A stretch of DNA of 64,000 bases from Schistocephalus solidus (GCA_017591395.1 WEDG01011917.1:1-64000), one strand, 5' to 3'; positions 21,580 through 35,699 are shown, counted from the first letter of the stretch. Numbers and translations are program-made. Notes: generated from the sequence alone by a model not told the origin.

Positions 21580-24473
21580 TCCCTTTATTTGTCGGTTCCA
21601 TTTTATCAACATATGCCACATGTCACTATGAGACCGCCTGCGAGGGCTTCTAGTCTAGCTCCAGGGCACAACGGAACATACATGTTCCTTAAGCAGATCG
21701 GTGAGCAACACACTATCATCATAGTCCCGATCGCAACCGACAAAACAACGAGCCCGTGGCTCATTGGTAGAGCGTTCGACTCAATATACCAAAGGTCGCG
21801 GGTTCGAATCCCAGGTGTGCCACACTTGGGATTGGGTATGACTGGCTGATGACGGCTAATAAGCCAGAAATGGCCATTCCGTTCTCCCTTGTATTTGTCG
21901 GTTCCACCTTATCAACATATGCTACACGTCGCTATGCGACCGCCTGCGAGGGCTCTAGTCTGAGCTCCAGGGCACAACGGAACATACATGTTCCTTAAGC
22001 AGATCGGTGAGCCCACACACTATCATCATATTCCCGATCACAACCGACAAAACAACGAGCCCGTGGCTCAATGGTAGAGCGTTCGACTCAATAACCAAAA
22101 GTCGCGGGTTCGAATCCCAGGTGTGCCACACTTGGGATTGGGTATGACTGGCTGATGACGGCTATATAAGCCAGAAATGGCCATTCCGTTCTCCCTTGTA
22201 TTTTGTCGGTTCCATTTATCAACATATGCTACACGTCGCTATGCGACCGCCATGCGAGGGCTCTAGTCTGAGCTCCAGGGCACAACGGAACATACATGTT
22301 CCTTAAGCAGATCGGTGAGCCCCACACTATTATCATATTCCCGATCACAACTGACAAAAGAACGAGCCCGTGGCTCAATGGTAGAGCGTTCGACTCAAAT
22401 ACCAAATGTCGCGGGTTCGAATCCCAGGTGTGCCACACTTGGGATTGGGTATGACTGGCTGATGACGGCTATAAGCCAGAAAGGGCCATTCCGGTCTCCC
22501 TTGTCTTTGTCGGTTCCACTTTATCAACATATGCCACGTGTCGCTATGCGACCGCCAGCGAGGGCTTTAGTCTGAGCTCCAGTGCACAACGGAAACATAC
22601 ATGTTCCTTAAGCAGATCGGTGAGCCACACACTATCATCATATTCCCGATCACAACTGACAAAACACCGAGCCCGTGGCTCAATGGTAGAGCGTTCGACT
22701 CAAATACCAAAGGTCGCGGGTTCGAATCCCTGGTGTGCCACACTTGGGATTGGGTATGACTGGCTGATGACGGCATATAAATCCAGAAATGGCCATTCCG
22801 GTCTCCCTTGTGTTTGTCGGTTCCACTTTATCAATATATGCCACATGTCGCTATGCGACCGCCTGCGAGGGCTCTAGTGTGAGCTCCAGTGCACAACGGA
22901 ACATACATGTTCCTTAAGCAGATCGGTGAGCCCACACACTATTATCATATTCCCGATCACAACCGACAAAACAACGAGCCCGTGGCTCATTGGTTGGGCG
23001 TTCGACTCAATAACCAATTGTCGCGTGTTCGAATCCCTGGTGTGCCACACTTGGGATTGCGTATGACTGGCTGATGACGGCTATATAATCCAGAAATGGC
23101 CATGCCGGTCTCCCTTTGTCTTTTGTCGGTTCCACTTTATCAATCATATGCTACACGTCGCTATGCGACCGCCTGCGAGGGCTTTAGTCTGAGCTCCAGT
23201 GCACAACGAAACATACATGTTCCTTAAGCAGATCGGTGAGCCACACAACTATCGTCATATTCCCGATCACAACCGACAAAACAACGAGCCCGTGGCTCAA
23301 TGGTAGAGCGTTCGACTCAAATTACCAAAGGTCGCGGGTTTCGAATCCCAGGTGTGCCACACTTGGGATTGGGTATGACTGGCTGATTGACGGCTAATAA
23401 GCCAGAAATGGCCATTCCGGTCTCCCTTGTGTTTTGTCGGTTCCATTTCATCAATATATGCCACATGTCGCTATGCGACCGCCTGCGAGGGCTTTAGTCT
23501 GAGCTCCAGTGCACAACGGAACATACATGTTCCTTAAGCAGATCGGTGAGCAACCACACTATCATCATATTCCCGATCACAACCGACAAAACAACGAGCC
23601 CGTGGCTCATTGGTTGAGCGTTCGACTCAATATACCAAAGGTCGCGGGTTCGAATCCCAGGTGTGCCAAACTTGGGATAGCGTATGACTGGCTGATGACG
23701 GCATATAAGCCAAGAAATGGCCATTCCGGTCTCCCTTGTATTTGTCGGTTCCATTTTATCAACATATGCCTACATGCCGCTATGCGACCGCCTGCGAGGG
23801 ACTCTAGTCTTAGCTCCAGGGCACAACGGAACATACATGTTCCTTAAGCAGATCGGTGAGCCACACACTATTATCATATTCCCGATCACAACCGACAAAA
23901 CAACGAGCCCGTGGATCATTGGTAGAGCAGTTCGACTCAATAACCAAAATGTCGCGGGTACGAATCCCAGGTGTGCCACAATTTGGATTGCGTATGACTG
24001 GCTGATTACGGCATATAAGCCAGAAATGGCCATTCCGGTCTCCCTTGTGTTTGTCGGTTCCACTTTATCAACATATGCCACATGTCGCTATGCGACCGCC
24101 AGCGAGGGCTTTGGTCTGAGCTCCAGTGCACAACGGAACATACATGTTCCTTAAGCAGATCGGTGAGCTACACACTATTATCATATTCCCGATCACAACC
24201 GACAAAACAACGAGCCCGTGGCTCATTGGTTGGGCGCTCGACTCAATAACCAATTGTCGCGTGTTCGAATCCCTGGTGTGCCAAACTTGGGATTTCGCGT
24301 ATGACTGGCTGATGACGGCATATAAGCCAGAAATGGCCATTTCCGGTCTCCCTTATATTTGTCGGATCCATTTTATCAACATATGCCACATGCTCGCTAT
24401 TCGACCGCCTGCGACGGTTTCAGTCTGAGCTATAGGATACAACGGAACATACATGTTCCTTAAGCAGATCGGT

Positions 24474-27400
24474 GAGCAGCAAACTATCATTATATTCTCG
24501 AGCGCAACGGATAGAAACTACGAGCCTGTGGCCCATAACTAGAGTGATCGACTATATTTTTTAAAGATAACGGGTTCGAATCCCAGGTGTGCCACACCTA
24601 GGAATTGGGTATGACTGGCTGATGACGGCATATAAGCTAGAAATGGCCATTCCGGTCTCCCTTGTGTTTGTCCGTTCCACTTTATCAACATATGCCACAT
24701 GTCGCCATGCGACCGCCAGCGAGGTCTTTATTCTGAGCTCCAGTGCACAACGGAATATACATTTTCCTTAAGCAGATCGGTGAGTTACACATTATCATCA
24801 TATTCCCGATCAAAACCGACAAAACAACGAGCCCGTGGCTCATTGGTTGGGCGTTCGACTCCTTAACCAAAGGTCGCGGGTTCGAATCCCAGGTGTGCCA
24901 CACTTGGGAATGCGTATGACTGGCTGATGACGGTATATAAGCCAGAAATGGCCATGCCGGTCTCCCTTGTATTTGTCGGATCCATGTTATCAGTATATGC
25001 CACATGCCGCTATTCGACCGCCTGCGACGGTTTCAGTCTGAGCTATAGGACACAACGGAACATACATGTTCCTTAAGCAGATCGGTGAGCAGCACACTAT
25101 CATTATATTCTCGAGCGCAACGGAGAAATCTACGAGCCTGTGGCCCATAACTAGAGTGATCGACTATATTTTTAAAGATAACGGGTTCGAATCCCAGGTG
25201 TGCCACACTTGGAATTGGGTATGACTGGCTGATTACGGCTAATAAGCCAGAAATGGTCATTCCGGTCTCCCTTTAATTTGTCAGTTCCATTTCATCAACA
25301 TATGCCACATGTCACTATGAGACTGCCTGCGAGGGCTTCGGTCTTAGCTCCAGTGCACAAACGGAACATACATGTTCATTAAGCAGATCGGTGAGCAACA
25401 CAATATCATCATAGTCCCGATCGCAACCGACAAAACAACGAGGCCGTGACTTATTCTTAGCGCATTCGACTCAATTACCAAAGGCCGCGGGTTTGAATCC
25501 CAGGTTTGCCAAACTTGAAATTGCGTATGAGTGGCTGATTAAGGCATATAAGCCAGAAATGGCCATTCCGTTCTCCCTTGTATTTGTCAGTTCCATTTTT
25601 GCAATAAATGCCTAATGCCGCTTTGTGACCGCCTGCGAGGGTTCTAGTCTTAGCTCCAGGGCACAACGGAGCATACATGTTCCTTAAGCAGATTGGTGAG
25701 GAACACACTATTATCATATTCCCGATCACAACCGACAAAACACCGAGCCCGTGGATCATTGGAAGAGCCGTCGACTCAATAACCAAATGTCGCGGGTACG
25801 AATCCCAGGTGTGCCACAATTTGGATTGCGTATGACTAGCTGATTACGGCATATAAGCCAGAAATAGCCATTCCGGTCTCCCTTGTGTTCGTCGGTTCCA
25901 CTTTATCAACATATGCCACATGTTGCTATGCGACCGCCAGCTAGGGCTTTGGTCTGAGCTCCAGTGCACAACGGAACATACATGTTCCTTAAGCAGATCG
26001 GTGAGCTACACACTATTATCATATTCCCGATCACAACCGACAAAACAACAAGCCCGTGGCTCATTGGTTTGGCGATCGACTCAATAACCAAATGTCGCGG
26101 GTTCGAATCCCTGGTGTGCCAAACTTGGGATTTCGTATGACTGGCTGATGACGGCATATAAGCCAGAAATGGCCATTCCAGTCTCCCTTGTGTTCGTCGG
26201 TTCCACTTTATCAACATATGCCACATGTTGCTATGCGACCGCCAGCGAGGGCTTTGGTCTGAGCTCCAGTGCACAACGGAACATACATGTTCCTTAAGCA
26301 GATCGGTGAGCTACACACTATTATCATATTCCCGATCACAACCGACAAAACAACAAGCCCGTGGCTCATTGGTTTGGCGATCGACTCAATAACCAAATGT
26401 CGCGTGGTTCGAATCCCTGGTGTGCCAAACTTGGGATTTCGTATGACTGGCTGATGACGGCATATAAGCCAGAAATGGCCATTCCGGTCTCCCTTATATT
26501 TGTCGGATCCATTTTATCAACATATGCCACATGCCACTATTCGGCCGCCTCTGACGGTTTCAGTCTGAGCTATAGGACACAACGGAACATACATGTTCCT
26601 TAAGCAGATCGGTGAGCAGCAAACTATCATTATATTCTCGAGCGCAACGGATAAAACTACGAGCCTGTGGCCCATAACTAGAGTGATCGACTATATTTTT
26701 AAAGATAACGGGTTCGAATCCCAGGTGTGCCACACCTAGAATTGGGTATGACTGGCTGATGACGGCATATAAGCTAGAAATGGCCATTCCGGTCTCCCTT
26801 GTGTTTGTCCGTTCCACTTTATCAACATATGCCACATGTCGCCATGCGACCGCCAGCGAGGTCTTTATTCTGAGCTCCAGTGCACAACGGAATATACATT
26901 TTCCTTAAGCAGATCGGTGAGTTACACATTATCATCATATTCCCGATCAAAACCGACAAAACAACGAGCCCGTGGCTCATTGGTTGGGCGTTCGACTCCT
27001 AACCAAAGGTCGCGGGTTCGAATCCCAGGTGTGCCACACTTGGGAATGCGTATGACTGGCTGATGACGGTATATAAGCCAGAAATGGCCATGCCGGTCTC
27101 CCCCTTGTATTTGTCGGATCCATGTTATCAGTATATGCCACATGCCGCTATTCGACCGCCTGCGACGGTTTCAGTCTGAGCTATAGGACACAACGGAACA
27201 TACATGTTCCTTAAGCAGATCGGTGAGCAGCACACTATCATTATATTCTCGAGCGCAACGGAGAAATCTACGAGCCTGTGGCCCATAACTAGAGTGATCG
27301 ACTATATTTTTAAAGATAACGGGTTCGAATCCCAGGTGTGCCACACTTGGAATTGGGTATGACTGGCTGATTACGGCTAATAAGCCAGAAATGGTCATTC

Positions 27401-30180
27401 CGGTCTCCCTTTAATTTTTCAGTTCCATTTCATCAACATATGCCACATGTCACTATGAGACTGCCTGCGAGGGCTTCGGTCTAGCTCCAGTGCAAAACGG
27501 AACATACATGTTCATTAAGCAGATCGGTGAGCAACACAATATCATCATAGTCCCGATCGCAACCGACAAAACAACGAGGCCGTGACTTATTCTTAGCGCA
27601 TTCGACTCAATTACCAAAAGGCCGCGGGTTTGAATCCCAGGTTTGCCAAACTTGAAATTGCGTATGAGTGGCTGATTAAGGCATATAAGCCAGAAATGGC
27701 CATTCCGTTCTCCCCTTGTATTTGTCAGTTCCATTTTTGCAATAAATGCCTAATGCCGCTTTGTGACCGCCTGCGAGGGTTTTAGTCTTAGCTCCAGGGC
27801 ACAACGGAGCATACATGTTCCTTAAGCAGATTGGTGAGGAACACACTATTATCATATTCCCGATCACAACCGACAAAACACCGAGCCCGTGGATCATTGG
27901 AAGAGCCGTCGACTCAATAACCAAAATGTCGCGGGTGTACGAATCCCAGGTGTGCCACAATTTGGATTGCGTATGACTAGCTGATTACGGCATATAAGCC
28001 AGAAATAGCCATTCCGGTCTCCCCCTTGTGTTCGTCGGTTCCACTTTATCAACATATGCTACATGTTGCTATGCGACCGCCAGCTAGGGCTTTGGTCTGA
28101 GCTCCAGTGCACAACGGAACATACATGTTCCTTAAAGCAGATCGGTGAGCTACACACTATTATCATATTCCCGATCACAACCGACAAAACAACAAGCCCG
28201 TGGCTCATTGGTTTGGCGATCGACTCAATAACCAAATGTCGCGGGTTCGAATCCCTGGTGTGCCAAACTTGGGATTTCGTATGACTGGCTGATGACGGCA
28301 TATAAGCCAGAAATGGCCATTCCGGTCTCCCTTATATTTGTCGGATCCATTTTATCAACATATGCCACATGCCGCTATGCGACCGCCTCTGACGGGCTTC
28401 AGTCTGAGCTATAGGACACAACGGAACATACATGTTCCTTAAGCAGATCGGTGAGCAGCAAACTATCATTATATTCGCGAGCGCAACGGATAAAACTACG
28501 AACCTGTGGCCCATAAATAGAGTGATCGACTATATTTTTAAAGATAACGGGTTCGAATCCCAGGTGTGCCACACTTGGAATTGGGTATGACTGGCTGATG
28601 ACGGCATATAAGCTAGAAATGGCCATTCCGGTCTCCCTTGTGTTTGTCCGTTCCACTTTATCAACATATGCCACATGTCGCCATGCGACCGCCAGCGAGG
28701 GCTTTATTCTGAGCTCCAGTGCACAACGGAACATACATTTTCCTTAAGCAGATCGGTGAGTTACACATTATCATCATATTCCCGATCAAAACCGACAAAA
28801 CAACGAGCCCGTGGCTCATTGGTTGGGCGTTCGACTCCTTAACCAAAGGTCGCGGGTTCGAATCCCAGGTGTGCCACACTTGGGAATGCGTATGACTGGC
28901 TGATGGCGGTATATAAGCCAGAAATGGCCATGCCGTTCTCCCTTGTATTTGTCGGATCCATGTTATCAGTATATGCCACATGCCGATATGTCAAAGCTTG
29001 AAAGGGTTTCAGTCTGAGTTCCAGGACAAAACGGAACATAAATGTTCCTTAAGCAGATCGGTGAGCAACACGATATCATCATATTCCCGATCAAAACCGA
29101 CAAAACAACGAGCCCGTGGCTCATTGGTTGGGCGTTCGACTCCTTAACCAAAGGTTGCGGGTTCGAATCCCAGGTGTGCCACACTTGGGAATGCGTATGA
29201 CTGGCTGATGACGGCATATAAGCTAGAAATTGCCATTCCGGTCTCCCTTGTGTTTGTCCGTTCAACTTTATCAACATATGCCACATGTCGCTATGCGACC
29301 GCCTGCGAAGGCTTTAGTCTGCGCTCCAGGGCACAACGCAGTATACATGTTCTTAAGCAGATCGGTGAGAAAGAATCTATCATCATGTTCCCGATCGCAA
29401 CCGACAAAACAACGAGGCCGTGACTCAATCTTAAAGCGTTCGACTCAATTACCAAAGGCCGCGGGTTTGAATCCCAGGAGTGCCACACTTGCGAGAACGT
29501 ATGACAGGCTGATAACAGATTCTAAGCCAGAAACGGCCGTTCCGATCTCCCTTGTCTTTTTTGGTGCCCCTTTATTAACATATACCACATGTCGCTATGA
29601 GACCGCCTGCGAGGGCTTTGGTCTGAGCTCCAGTGCACAACGAAACATACATGTTCCTTAAAGATATCGGTGAGTAACACACTATCATCATATTCCCGAT
29701 CGCAACCGACAAAACAACGAGGCCGTGACTCTATCTTAGAGCATTCGACTCAATTGCCAAAGGCCGCGGATTTGAATCCCAGGTTTGCCAAACTTGAAAT
29801 TGCGTATGAGTGGCTGATTACGGCATATAAGCCAGAAATGGCCATTCCGTTCTCCCTTGTATTTGTCGGTTCCATTTTTGCAATAAATGCCTAATGCCGC
29901 TTTGTGACCGCCTGCGAGGGTTTCAGTCTGAGCTCCAGGGCACAGCGGAGCATACATGTTCCTTAAGCAGATTGGTGAGGAAGACACTATTATCATATTC
30001 CCGATCACAACCGACAAAACACCGAGCCCGTGGATCATTGGAAAAGCAGGTGACCCAATAACCAAATGTCGTGGGTACGAATCCCAGGTGTGCCAAACTT
30101 TGGATTGCCTATGACTGGCTGATTACGGCATATAAGCCAGAAATGGCCATTCCGTTTTCCCTTGTATTTGTCGGTTCCAC
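24474..30180 (+). repeat. Higher-order repeat B (7 then 6 units)
   Basis: The GAGCAGC marker recurs at 24474, 26614 and 28453 (2140 and 1839 bp) with a second marker at 25087 and 27225 (2138 bp). Units with TTTGTCCGTTCCAC and AAGCTAGAAATGG recur at about 24605, 26745 and 28583 in the same order. The second copy lacks one unit. Confidence 0.75.
26139..26183 (+). ncRNA. Hammerhead ribozyme with fully Watson-Crick stem I
   Basis: The 3' strand of stem I reads CCAGTC instead of CCGGTC, so GACTGG/CCAGTC pairs without the usual G-U. Core CTGATGA and GAAA are intact, and stem III is ATGGCCAT. The 10.1-11.1 position is still C-A. Confidence 0.75.
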
Positions 30181-31032
30181 TTTATCAACATATGCCACAT
30201 GTCGCTATGCGACCGCCAGCGAGGGCTTTAGTCTGAGCTCCAGTGCACAACGGAACATACATGTTCCTTAAGCAGATCGGTGAGCTACACACTATTATCA
30301 TATTCCCGATCACAACCGACAAAACAACGAGCCCGTGGCTCATTGGTTGGGCATTCGACTCAATAACCGAAAGTCGCAGGTTCGAATCCCTGGTGTGCCT
30401 AACTTGGGATTGCGTATGACTGGCTGATGATGGCATATAAGCCAGAAATAACCATTCTGGTCTCCTTTATATTTTTCGGATCTATTTCATCAACATATGC
30501 CACATGTCGCTATGCGACCGCCAGCGAGGGCTTTAGTCTGAGCTCCAGTGCACAACGGAACATACATGTTCCTTAAACGAATCGGTGAGCTACACACTAT
30601 TATCATATTCCCGATCACAACCGACAAAACACCGAGCCCGTGGCTCATTGGTTGGGCGTTCGACTCAATAACCAAATGTCGCGGGTTCGAATCCCTGGTG
30701 TGCCACACTTGGGATTGCCTATGACTGGCTGATGACGGCTATAATAAGCCAGAAATGGCCATTCCGGTTCTCCCTTGTGTTTGTTGGTTCCACTTTATCA
30801 ACATATGCTACATGCCGCTATGTGACCGCCCTGCGACGGTTTCAGTCTGAGCTATAGGGACACAACGGAACATACATGTTCCTTAAACGAATCGGTGAGC
30901 TACACACTATTATCATATTCCCGATCACAACCGACAAAACAACGAGCCCGTGGCTCATTGGTTGGGCGTTCGACTCAATAACCAAATGTCGCGGGTTCGA
31001 ATCCCTGGTGTGCCAAACTTGGGATTGCGTAT

Positions 31033-31077
31033 GACTGGCTGATGATGGCATATAAGCCAGAAATGGCCATTCCGGTC
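31033..31077 (+). ncRNA. Hammerhead ribozyme with complete stem II (TGGC/GCCA): best candidate
   Basis: Stem I GACTGG (31033-31038) with CCGGTC (31072-31077); core CTGATGA (31039-31045); stem II TGGC (31046-31049) with GCCA (31056-31059) around loop ATATAA; GAA (31060-31062); stem III 31063-31070; cleavage predicted between 31071 and 31072. Here the first stem II pair is U-A, repairing the C-A mismatch of the usual unit. GGGA (31021-31024) and TCCC (31078-31081) can extend stem I. On paper this is the most complete ribozyme in the array. Confidence 0.8.
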
Positions 31078-33010
31078 TCCCTTGTGTTTTTCGGTTCCAC
31101 ATTATCAACATATGCCACATGCCGCTATTCGACCGCCAGCGACGGTTTCAGTCTGAGCTATAGGACACAACGGAACATACATGTTCCTTAAGCAGATCGG
31201 TGAGCTACACACTATTATCATATTTCCGATCACAACCGACAAAAGAACGAGCCCGGGGCTCATTAGTTAGGCTTTCGACTCAATAAACAAATGTCGCGGG
31301 TTCGAATCCTTGATGTGCCAAACTTTGGATTGCGTATGACTAGATGACGGCATATAAGCCAGAAATGGCCATTCCGGTCTCCCTTGTATTTGTCGGTTCC
31401 TTTTTATCAACACATGCCAAATGCCGCTATGTGACCGTCTCCGAGGGACTCAGTTGGAGCTTCAGGACACAACGGAACACACATGTTCATTACGGAGATC
31501 GGTGAGTAACACACTATTATCATATTACCGATTGCAACCGAAAAATCACTGAGACCGTGGCTCATTTGTTGAGCGTTCAACGCAATAACCAAAGGTCGCG
31601 GGTTCGAATCCCAGGTGTGCCACAATTGGCATTGCGTATGACTGGCCGATAACGGCATATAAGCCAGAATTGGCCATTCCGGTCTCATTTGCCTTTGTCG
31701 GTTCCACTTTATCAACATATGCCACATGACGCTATGCGATCGCTTTTCGAGACTTATGTCTAAGATCTAGTGCACAATGGAACAAACATCATCCTACAGC
31801 AGATCGGTGAGCAAACACTCTCATCATATTTACGATCAAAACCGGTTAACAATGAGCCATGGCTCATTTGTTGAGCGTTCAACACAATAACCAAAGGTCG
31901 CGGGTTCGAATCCCAGGTGTGCCACTCTTGGGATTGCGTATGACTGGCTGATTACGGCATATAAGCCAGAAATGGCCATTTCGGTCTCCCTTGTATTTAG
32001 CGGTTCCTTTTTATCAACATATGCAACATGCCGCTATGTGACCGTCTCCGAGGGATTCAGTTAGAGCTTCAGGACACAACGGAACACACATGTTCATTAA
32101 GGAGATCGGTGAGTAACACACTATTATCATATTACCGATTGCAACCGAAAAATCAATGAGACCGTGGCTCATTTGTTAGCGTTCAACACAATAACCAAAG
32201 GTCGCGGGTTCGAATCCCAGGTGTGCCACACTTGGGATTGCGTATGACTGGCTGATGACGGCATATAAGCCAGCAATGGTCATTCCGGTTTCCCTTGTAT
32301 TTGTCGGTTACACTATATCAACATATGCCACATGTCGCTATGCGATCGCTTTTCGAGACTTATGTCTAAGATCTAGCGCACAATGGAACAAACATCATCC
32401 TACAGAAGATCGGTTAGCAAACACTCTCATCATATTTCCGATCAAAACCGGTTAACAACGAGCCATTGGCTCATAGTTAGAGCATTTGACTCAATAACCG
32501 AATGTCGCGGGTTCGCATTCCAGGTGTGGCAAACTAGCGGATTGCGAATGAATGGCTGATGACGGCCTATAAGCCAGAAATGGCCATTCCGGTCTCACTT
32601 GACTTTGTCGGTTCCACTTTATCAACATATGCAACATGACGTTATGTGACCGCCTCTGAAGGATTCAGTCAGAGCTTCAGGACACAACGGAACATACATG
32701 TTCATTAAGGAGATCGGTGAGTAACAGACTATTATCATATTACAGATTGCAATTTAAAAAGAAACGAGTCCGTGGCTCAGTTGTTGAATGTTCAACACAA
32801 TAACCAAAGGTCGCGGGTTCGAATCCCAGGTGTGCCACAATTGGGATTGCGTATGCCTGGCTGATGACGGCATATAAGCCAGTAATGGCCATTCCGGTTT
32901 CCCTTGTATTTGTCGGTTACACTATATCAACATATGCCACATGTCGCTATGCGATCGCCTGCGAGACTTATGTCAAAGATCTAGTGCACAATGGAACAAA
33001 CATCATACTA

Positions 33011-33045
33011 CAACAGATCGGTGACTGGCCTATGACTGGCTGATG
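33011..33045 (+). other. Deletion junction: unit without tRNA-like head (copy 1)
   Basis: CAGATCGGTGACTGGC is joined directly to TATGACTGGCTGATG. About 125 bp that normally lie between them, including the A and B boxes, are missing, leaving a unit of about 180 bp that keeps the hammerhead position but has no Pol III-type promoter. Confidence 0.75.
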
Positions 33046-34710
33046 ATGGCCTATAAGGCAGAAATTGCCATTCAGGTCTCCCTTGTATTTGTTGGTTCCA
33101 TTTTATCAACATATTCCACATGCCGCTATGTGACCGCCTGCGAGGGTTTCAGTCAGAGCTTCAGCACACAACGGAACATACATGTTCCTTAAGCAGGTCC
33201 GTGAGTAACAAATTATTATCATATTACCGATTGCAACCGAAAAGGAAACGAGTCCATGGCTCATTTGTTGAGCGTTCAACACAATAACCAAAGGTCGCGG
33301 GTTCGAATCCCAGGTGTGCCACTCTTGGGATTGCGTATGACTGGCTGATTACGGCATATAAGCCAGAAATGGCCATTCCGGTCTCCCTTGTATTTGTCGG
33401 TTACACTTTATCAACATATGCCACATGCCGCTATGTGACCACCTGCGAGGGTTTAGTCTGAGATAAAGGGCACAACGGAACATACATGTTCCTTAAGCAG
33501 GTCCATGAGTAACACACTATTATCATATTCCCAATCAAAACTTTCAATACAACGACGCCGTAGCTCATTGGTAGATCGTTCGACTCAATAACCAAAGGTT
33601 GCAGGTTTGAATCCCAGATGTGCAAACTTGGTATTGCCTATGACTGGCTGATGACGGCTAATAAGCCAGAAAAGGCCATTTCGGTCTCCCTTGTATTTAG
33701 CGGTTCCTTTTTATCAACATATGCGAAATGCCGCTATGTGACCGTCTCCGTGGGATTCAGTCAGAGCTTCAGGACACAACGGAACACACATGTTCATTAA
33801 GGAGATCGGTGAGTAACACACTATTATCATATTACCGATTGCAACCGAAAAATCAATGAGACCGTGGCTCATTTGTTAGCGTTCAACACAATAACCAAAG
33901 GTCGCGGGTTCGAATCCCAGGTGTGCCACACTTGGGATTGCGTATGACTGGCTGATGACGGCATATAAGCCAGCAATGGTCATTCCGGTTTCCCTTGTAT
34001 TTGTCGGTTACACTATATCAACATATGCCACATGTCGCTATGCGATCGCTTTTCGAGACTTATGTCTAAGATCTAGCGCACAATGGAACAAACATCATCC
34101 TACAGCAGATCGGTGAGCAAACACTCTCATCATATTTCCGATCAAAACCGGTTAACAACGAGCCATTGGCTCATAGTTAGAGCATTTGACTCAATAACCG
34201 AATGTCGCGGGTTCGCATTCCAGGTGTGGCAAACTAGCGGATTGCGAATGAATGGCTGATGACGGCCTATAAGCCAGAAATGGCCATTCCGGTCTCACTT
34301 GACTTTGTCGGTTCCACTTTATCAACATATGCAACATGACGTTATGTGACCGCCTCTGAAGGATTCAGTCAGAGCTTCAGGACACAACGGAACATACATG
34401 TTCATTAAGGAGATCGGTGAGTAACAGACTATTATCATATTACAGATTGCAATTGAAAAAGAAACGAGTCCGTGGCTCAGTTGTTGAATGTTCAACACAA
34501 TAACCAAGGGTCGCGGGTTCGAATCCCAGGTTTGCCACAATTGGGATTGCGTATGCCTGGCTGATGACGGCATATAAGCCAGTAATGGCCATTCCGGTTT
34601 CCCTTGTATTTGTCGGTTACACTATATCAACATATGCCACATGTCGCTATGCGATCGCCTGCGAGACTTATGTCAAAGATTTAGTGCACAATGGAACAAA
34701 CATCATCCTA

Positions 34711-34745
34711 CAACAGATCGGTGACTGCCGTATGACTGGCTGATG
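34711..34745 (+). other. Deletion junction: unit without tRNA-like head (copy 2)
   Basis: The same junction as at 33011-33045, 1700 bp further on, with two nearby base differences. It shows that the truncated unit was copied as part of a multi-unit block. Confidence 0.75.
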
Positions 34746-35647
34746 ATGGCCTATAAGGCAGAAATTGCCATTCAGGTCTCCTTGTATTTTGTTGGTTCCA
34801 TTTTTATCAACATATTCCACATGCCGCTATGTGACCGCCTGCGAGGGTTTCAGTCAGAGCTCCAGCACACAACGGAACATACATGTTCCTTAAGCAGGTC
34901 CGTGAGTAACACACTATTATCATATTACCGATTGCAACCGAAAAGGAAACGAGTCCATGTCTCATTTGTTGAGCGTTCAACACAATAACCAAAGGTCGCG
35001 GGTTCGAATCCCAGGTGTGCCACTCTTGGGATTGCGTATGACTGGCTGATTACGGCATATAAGCCAGAAATGGCCATTCCGGTCTCCCTTGTATTTGTCG
35101 GTTACACTTTATCAACATATGCCACATGCCGCTATGTGACCACCTGCGAGGGTTTAGTCTGAGATAAAGGGCACAACGGAACATACAAGTTCCTTAAGCA
35201 GGTCCATGAGTAACACACTATTATCATATTTCCAATCACAACGTTCAATACAACGACGCCGTAGCTCATTGGTAGAGCGTTCGACTCAATAACCAAAGGT
35301 TGCAGGTTCGAATCCCAGGTGTGCAAACTTGGTATTGCCTATGAATGGCTGATGACGGCTTATAAGCCAGATAAGGCCATTTCGGTCTCCCTTGTATTTA
35401 GCGGTTCCTTTTTATCAACATATGCAAAATTCCGCTATGTGACCGTCTCCGAGGGATTCAGTCAGAGCTTCAGGACACAACGGAACACACATGTTCATTA
35501 AGGAGATCGGTGAGTAACACACTAGTATCATATTACCGATTGCAACCGAAAAATCAATGAGACCGTGGCTCATTGGTTGAGCGTTCAACGCAATAACCAA
35601 AGGTCGCGGGTTCGAATCCCAGGTGTGCCACAATTGGCATTGCGTAT

Positions 35648-35692
35648 GACTGGCTGATGATGGCATATAAGCCAGAAATGGCCATTCCGGTC
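35648..35692 (+). ncRNA. Hammerhead ribozyme with complete stem II, second example
   Basis: Same TGGC/GCCA stem II as at 31033, with intact core and stems I and III. Predicted cleavage between 35686 and 35687. The upstream GGGA is changed to GGCA, so the outer part of stem I is weaker. Confidence 0.75.
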
Positions 35693-35699
35693 TCCCTTT

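Larger units (their letters stand above)
6901..31350 (+). repeat. Array block 2: CCAGCGAGGGC / CACTATTATC subfamily
   Basis: Most units carry TGTCGCTATGCGACCGCC, AGCGAGGGCTTTAG and CTCCAGTGCACAACGG, with linker CTACACACTATTATC. They are close to one another, which indicates recent homogenisation. Interspersed are units with CTCGAGCGCAACGG and a T5 run, units with GAGTGGCTGATTACGG, and units with TTTTTGCAATAAATGCC in the body (for example 25595-25615). Their order repeats as higher-order repeats. Between about 19.0 and 24.4 kb many units have extra single bases. Confidence 0.75.

Noticed and set aside
31064..31078. Alternative ribozyme cleavage site at GGTC^T using GGCC/GGTC as stem III
   Set aside because: It would need a bulge next to A15.1 and gives only two pairs for stem I, whereas ATT^CCGGTC gives a six-pair stem I.
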